Origin: Paraprevotella xylaniphila YIT 11841
GTDB lineage: Bacteria > Bacteroidota > Bacteroidia > Bacteroidales > Bacteroidaceae
Direction of reading: 5' to 3'
Assembly: GCF_000205165.1 (NCBI RefSeq)
Contig: NZ_GL883887.1
Coordinates: forward strand, 62,001 to 126,000
DNA: 64,000 nucleotides
Shown: positions 62,205-64,000 of the stretch, piece after piece
Position numbering within the stretch: the first letter of the stretch is position 1
How the letters are laid out: every line of letters starts with the position of its first letter
Program-made: the position numbers and the translations under genes
Notes under the pieces: model-generated
The model's database searches: none
Seen by the model: the letters and a program-made list of their open reading frames with translations, nothing else
Told to the model about the DNA's origin: nothing

Positions 62205-62999
62205 TTACCCCTTATTTGTTTTGGCGTAATGCATGCGTTTCAGCATATCTATGCCAAAGATACAAATAATTAATCTTTTTACGCAATCAAAAGCCCAAAA
62301 ATAAAAATAACAGAACTTGGCTAACCACCTTCCTCCCCCATTATTCAACACAATGTGCTCAATATCATATCTCTTTGCAGATATAGGAGCCACTGAGACT
62401 CCTCCCAATCTAAATTCTGCCAAATCAGCCGGAATGTATTTAAAACGTGCCCCTCCCTGATAAGCCCGTGTTAAAAAATCATGATCCATCATATAACGGA
62501 ATTTCAAATCGTATCCTCCCCAACGGCGATAAGCTGCAGCCGTTACAAAAGTACCCTGATGGTCTACATTCACAAAAAACGGCATTAACGGGAACTTCAT
62601 AGAGGGGATGTCACGCCCGGTAAATCCCGTATCTTTGTTGCGGATAATCACGTTTCCCCTGTAAACATCCACATCCGGTTCATAAAACTTTGCAACCACC
62701 TCCAATGCATTAGGCAGCAAAATATCATCACTATTAATGATTACAATCAAATCTCCTTTAGCATGAAAGATACCTTTATTGAACGCATCACTTATGCCTT
62801 TGTCTGGCTCGGAACAGAAATACCCCAAATGTTCTTTGTACTGTTCTATAATATCCAAAGTCCCATCTGTTGACCCTCCATCTATAATTACATAATCTAT
62901 ATATGGGTACTTCTGCTCCACCACACTCTTTATCGTTTCCTCCAAAGTATTCACACTATTATAACATATAGTAACGACAGAAATCACAGGATATTTCAT
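62205..62999 (-). CDS. GT2 glycosyltransferase
   Basis: A 264-aa GT-A enzyme: ISVVTICYNSVNTLEETIKS, VIIDGGSTDGT and VIINSDDIL, a group often annotated as WcaA/colanic-acid-type transferases. MDHDFLTRAYQGG resembles the acceptor-side ED motif. Specificity is unknown. It lies 11 nt after the next GT2 gene. Confidence 0.93.
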   Translation of the reverse strand: MKYPVISVVTICYNSVNTLEETIKSVVEQKYPYIDYVIIDGGSTDGTLDIIEQYKEHLGYFCSEPDKGISDAFNKGIFHAKGDLIVIINSDDILLPNALEVVAKFYEPDVDVYRGNVIIRNKDTGFTGRDIPSMKFPLMPFFVNVDHQGTFVTAAAYRRWGGYDLKFRYMMDHDFLTRAYQGGARFKYIPADLAEFRLGGVSVAPISAKRYDIEHIVLNNGGGRWLAKFCYFYFWAFDCVKRLIICIFGIDMLKRMHYAKTNKG

Positions 63000-63010
63000 A
63001 ATTTAAATTT

Positions 63011-63904
63011 TCAAAATAAATTAAAAAGAATAGACAATCTCCCAAAAATGGACACAAAATGGTTTGCACAATCAAGTTCATGTCCGCAAATCAAAGAAAC
63101 TTTGTTGAAACATTTTTTATAGTTTATCACCTTAAACGTTAACTCCTTGTGTTCTTCCACCATCAATTCAGCATAACCATTCCATAATTCTCTGGCAATA
63201 GAAGAACGTATCCTTTCATTTTTCCGTAACCTTCCAATTCTTTCTCTCCACCGGAATAATGAAGAGTTCACTTGTCCAACCGCATTTCGAGAATGTTGGC
63301 GATATAGGATATAAGGCTTATCATCAAAACAAACCCATGCACCCAATGCCATTGCAACATCATAAATCCATACATCGTGCATTCTCATATAGCGAGGAGT
63401 ATACTTCAGTAACTCATTTCTAAGTTTATCGTTAAATACCATCGTACACCCTCCTACGAACTGATACATGAGTGCTTCACCATAAGTCAACAAAGGATGA
63501 ATCTTTACACTATCCATTGGACACAAATTTTCATCAACCAACTGAGTTTGTCCAAAATACAAAGCAGGTCTGTCCACACAATTTCCAAATTGTTCTAATG
63601 CGGCCTTCAATTTATCTTCATGCCATACATCATCTTGATCCGAAAAGGCATACCATTCACATTTGGGAGCATTTAACAACAAATCCCAAAAACTCCGTGC
63701 CGGCCCTACATTTCGCCCTTCATACCATCGTAAGTTACCGTTCTTTTCCTCTTCAGCCAAGATCTGTTTTGTGCAATCCGAAGACCCGTCATCGCGTACC
63801 AACAAAGTACAATCTACTCCTTTTTGAGCATAAATAGAAACCAATTGCTCCTTCAAATACATTTGTCCATTATAAGTAGACATTAAAACCAATACCTTTT
63901 TCAT
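63011..63904 (-). CDS. GT2 glycosyltransferase, rhamnosyltransferase-like
   Basis: A 297-aa GT-A enzyme: VLMSTYNGQMYLKEQL, LLVRDDGSSDCT and FSDQDDVWHEDKL, the pattern of rhamnosyl- or alpha-1,3-transferases. YDVAMALGAWV follows. dTDP-rhamnose from rfbABC could be its donor; this is inference. The rest of the operon lies beyond the right edge. Confidence 0.92.
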   Translation of the reverse strand: MKKVLVLMSTYNGQMYLKEQLVSIYAQKGVDCTLLVRDDGSSDCTKQILAEEEKNGNLRWYEGRNVGPARSFWDLLLNAPKCEWYAFSDQDDVWHEDKLKAALEQFGNCVDRPALYFGQTQLVDENLCPMDSVKIHPLLTYGEALMYQFVGGCTMVFNDKLRNELLKYTPRYMRMHDVWIYDVAMALGAWVCFDDKPYILYRQHSRNAVGQVNSSLFRWRERIGRLRKNERIRSSIARELWNGYAELMVEEHKELTFKVINYKKCFNKVSLICGHELDCANHFVSIFGRLSILFNLF

Positions 63905-64000
63905 TTCCCCTTTTTAATTGGCTCTATTACCGTCATCCAAACAACAATATCCACACTATTTTCTTCAGACATTACAAATCATTTCAGTATACGTTTTACA

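Noticed and set aside
63901-63972. 23-codon minus-strand frame whose stop overlaps the ATG of the last GT2 gene
   Set aside because: Too short and without similarity; may be a coupling leader or the chance end of sequence beyond the window.
1-64000. CRISPR arrays, tRNA or rRNA genes
   Set aside because: No regularly spaced direct repeats of CRISPR size and no cloverleaf or rRNA-like stretches were noticed on either strand.

Overview
The window looks like a chromosomal segment of a gut-type Bacteroidales bacterium (Bacteroides and relatives); the genus cannot be fixed from sequence alone. The evidence is the TAnnTTTG -7 promoter boxes with weak TTTG -33 boxes, the bifunctional fucokinase/GDP-fucose pyrophosphorylase, the DUF4248-HU-'P5'-smalltalk gene set, a DUF5686 protein, a DUF6359 lipoprotein and RNase Y linked to ZapA. 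No rRNA, tRNA, CRISPR array or complete insertion sequence was found.

Layout. (1) 1-2068, minus strand: a left-truncated GT-C type membrane glycosyltransferase and a GT2 polyprenol-phosphate sugar transferase. (2) 2149-5342, minus strand: a complete four-gene His-Xaa-Ser (HXS) system, hxsD-hxsB-hxsC-hxsA. It has two radical SAM proteins and an 82-residue exported substrate ending in seven H-x-S units. A 120-nt nested inverted repeat lies between its promoter and hxsD. (3) 5.6-6.8 kb: AT-rich, decayed DNA with a short coding remnant. (4) 6806-17548, minus strand: a ten-gene DNA phosphorothioation (Dnd) operon: XRE regulator, dndC, dndD, dndE, a PLD-nuclease/SF2-helicase fusion, a 67-aa protein, a Rad50-like ATPase, a 141-aa unknown, a small membrane protein and a DGQHR (DndB-type) protein. 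The usual dptFGH restriction genes and dndA are absent. (5) 17.7-21.7 kb, minus strand: an AbiE type IV toxin-antitoxin pair with an unrecognised third gene, then a HipAB module. Regions 2-5 are visibly AT-richer than what follows and form an accessory defence/RiPP island.

(6) 22.3-30.2 kb: a sodium:solute symporter, a PurF-like protein lacking the N-terminal Cys, a DUF5686 outer-membrane protein and secreted proteins of unknown role. (7) 30.2-39.2 kb: nucleotide-sugar and capsule genes: rfbC-rfbB (dTDP-rhamnose), gmd-fcl-fkp (de novo and salvage GDP-fucose), manA and an OPX export lipoprotein. (8) 39.4-40.8 kb: the DUF4248-HU-P5-smalltalk cassette. (9) 40.9-49.2 kb: two giant paralogous secreted proteins (1223 and 1217 aa) flanking a small lipoprotein gene, with a truncated third copy of their 5' end. 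(10) 49.4-54.9 kb: a HAD protein, a Wzc-like tyrosine kinase/co-polymerase, an initiating sugar-phosphate transferase and rfbA. (11) 55.0-57.9 kb: a conserved unknown, a ZapB-like coiled coil, zapA and rny. (12) 58.0-64.0 kb: a glycan locus with a methyltransferase, an acyltransferase, three GT2 enzymes and a B12-binding-type radical SAM protein.

Together, regions 1, 7, 10 and 12 make and export a cell-surface polysaccharide: sugar activation (manA, gmd, fcl, fkp, rfbABC), chain initiation (WcaJ-like), export (OPX, Wzc) and decoration (GT2s, acyltransferase, methyltransferase, radical SAM). The most unusual content is the HXS system and the Dnd operon with its non-canonical PLD-helicase/Rad50-like module.
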